This document shows, in pieces, positions 63,847 to 64,000 of a DNA stretch of 64,000 bases. The notes under the pieces are model-generated. The model worked only from the letters and a program-made list of their open reading frames with translations. It was not told where the DNA came from and searched no databases. Each line of letters begins with the position of its first letter. The first letter of the stretch is position 1. A program made the translations under genes and the position numbers. Source of the DNA: Denitromonas iodatirespirans (GTDB lineage Bacteria > Pseudomonadota > Gammaproteobacteria > Burkholderiales > Rhodocyclaceae); contig NZ_JAEKFT010000024.1 of NCBI RefSeq assembly GCF_018524365.1, positions 1 through 64,000 of the forward strand, given 5' to 3'.

Positions 63847-64000
63847 AACCCCTGGCGCGCCTGTTGCCGGTCGTCGCGATCCTCGTCGGCGCGCTGGTGC
63901 CGCAAAGCACCTCGCTGGCCGATGTAGACGCGGTCCTCGAAAAGCTCAAGGCCTCGGGGCTGAAGGCGGCCGGCGAGGCGCCCAAGGCCGCGCCGGCCAC
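63843..64000 (+). CDS. nosD: Probable NosD, N-terminal 52 codons, runs off the right edge
   Basis: A GTG at 63843-63845 overlaps the stop of the NosB-like gene. The frame encodes a signal-peptide-like N-terminus (KPLARLLPVVAILVGALVP), cleavage near SLA-DV, then an Ala/Lys-rich start of the mature protein. It remains open to the end of the window. NosD, a periplasmic beta-helix protein for CuZ assembly, is expected here in clade II clusters, but the diagnostic part is outside the window. Confidence 0.5.
   Translation, partial: MKPLARLLPVVAILVGALVPQSTSLADVDAVLEKLKASGLKAAGEAPKAAPA

Overview
This 64 kb window is high-GC chromosomal DNA. Gene content and order suggest a denitrifying betaproteobacterium, probably of the Rhodocyclales/Zoogloeaceae type (Thauera, Azoarcus or Denitromonas relatives). 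The grounds are a napFDAGHBC operon beside ccmABCDEFGHI, a clade II nosZ cluster, a DUF3460 protein and the gmk-rpoZ-spoT block. This placement is an inference; no rRNA or tRNA gene was seen.

Layout. 1-1.2 kb: remnants of two insertion sequences. 1.2-14.5 kb: ordinary housekeeping and stress genes, namely srkA, a TerC protein, a CobB-type sirtuin, 3-hydroxybutyrate dehydrogenase with a patatin lipase, a c-type cytochrome, msrB, a glutamine amidotransferase, a PEP-CTERM protein, a YhiN-type flavoprotein, mscS, PPOX and OsmC proteins beside a divergent MocR regulator, and a VOC protein. A 0.5 kb inverted repeat built around two perfect palindromes lies at 6528-7029. 14.7-17.4 kb: an OmpA-like lipoprotein, a methyltransferase and two proteins of unknown function. 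17.5-24.2 kb: a dedicated proteobacterial sortase system (histidine kinase, response regulator, VIT/VWA substrate, sortase), with an unusual tail-anchored tandem-repeat protein between kinase and regulator. 24.8-33.9 kb: a gabTD operon with a PotABCD-type ABC transporter and a divergent GabR-like regulator, interrupted by a 143 bp MITE-like element. 34-38.7 kb: gmk, rpoZ, spoT, DUF3460 and an exonuclease/GIY-YIG fusion.

38.8-52.2 kb: periplasmic nitrate reductase behind a consensus FNR-type box, then the complete cytochrome c maturation system. 52.3-57.7 kb: an alpha-E/ATP-grasp pair and a GGDEF-EAL sensor protein. 57.8-64 kb: the nitrous oxide reductase region. It has a PCu(A)C copper chaperone and a YtkA/FixH-like protein divergent from nosZ, then nosZ (Sec signal, long C-terminal extension), a monoheme and a diheme cytochrome, a NosB-like membrane protein and the start of a probable nosD that leaves the window. 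FNR-type boxes precede napF, nosZ and the diheme cytochrome gene.

How it fits together: the Ccm system attaches heme to NapB, NapC and the nos cytochromes, and the copper proteins probably help load CuA/CuZ of NosZ, so 38.8-64 kb is largely one anaerobic respiration module. The sortase module (surface attachment) and the GABA/polyamine module (N and C supply) are separate units. The most unusual observations are the sortase locus (Cys-rich sortase N-terminus, non-canonical LPRGA sorting signal, split two-component genes), the NosZ C-terminal extension and the two repeat elements.
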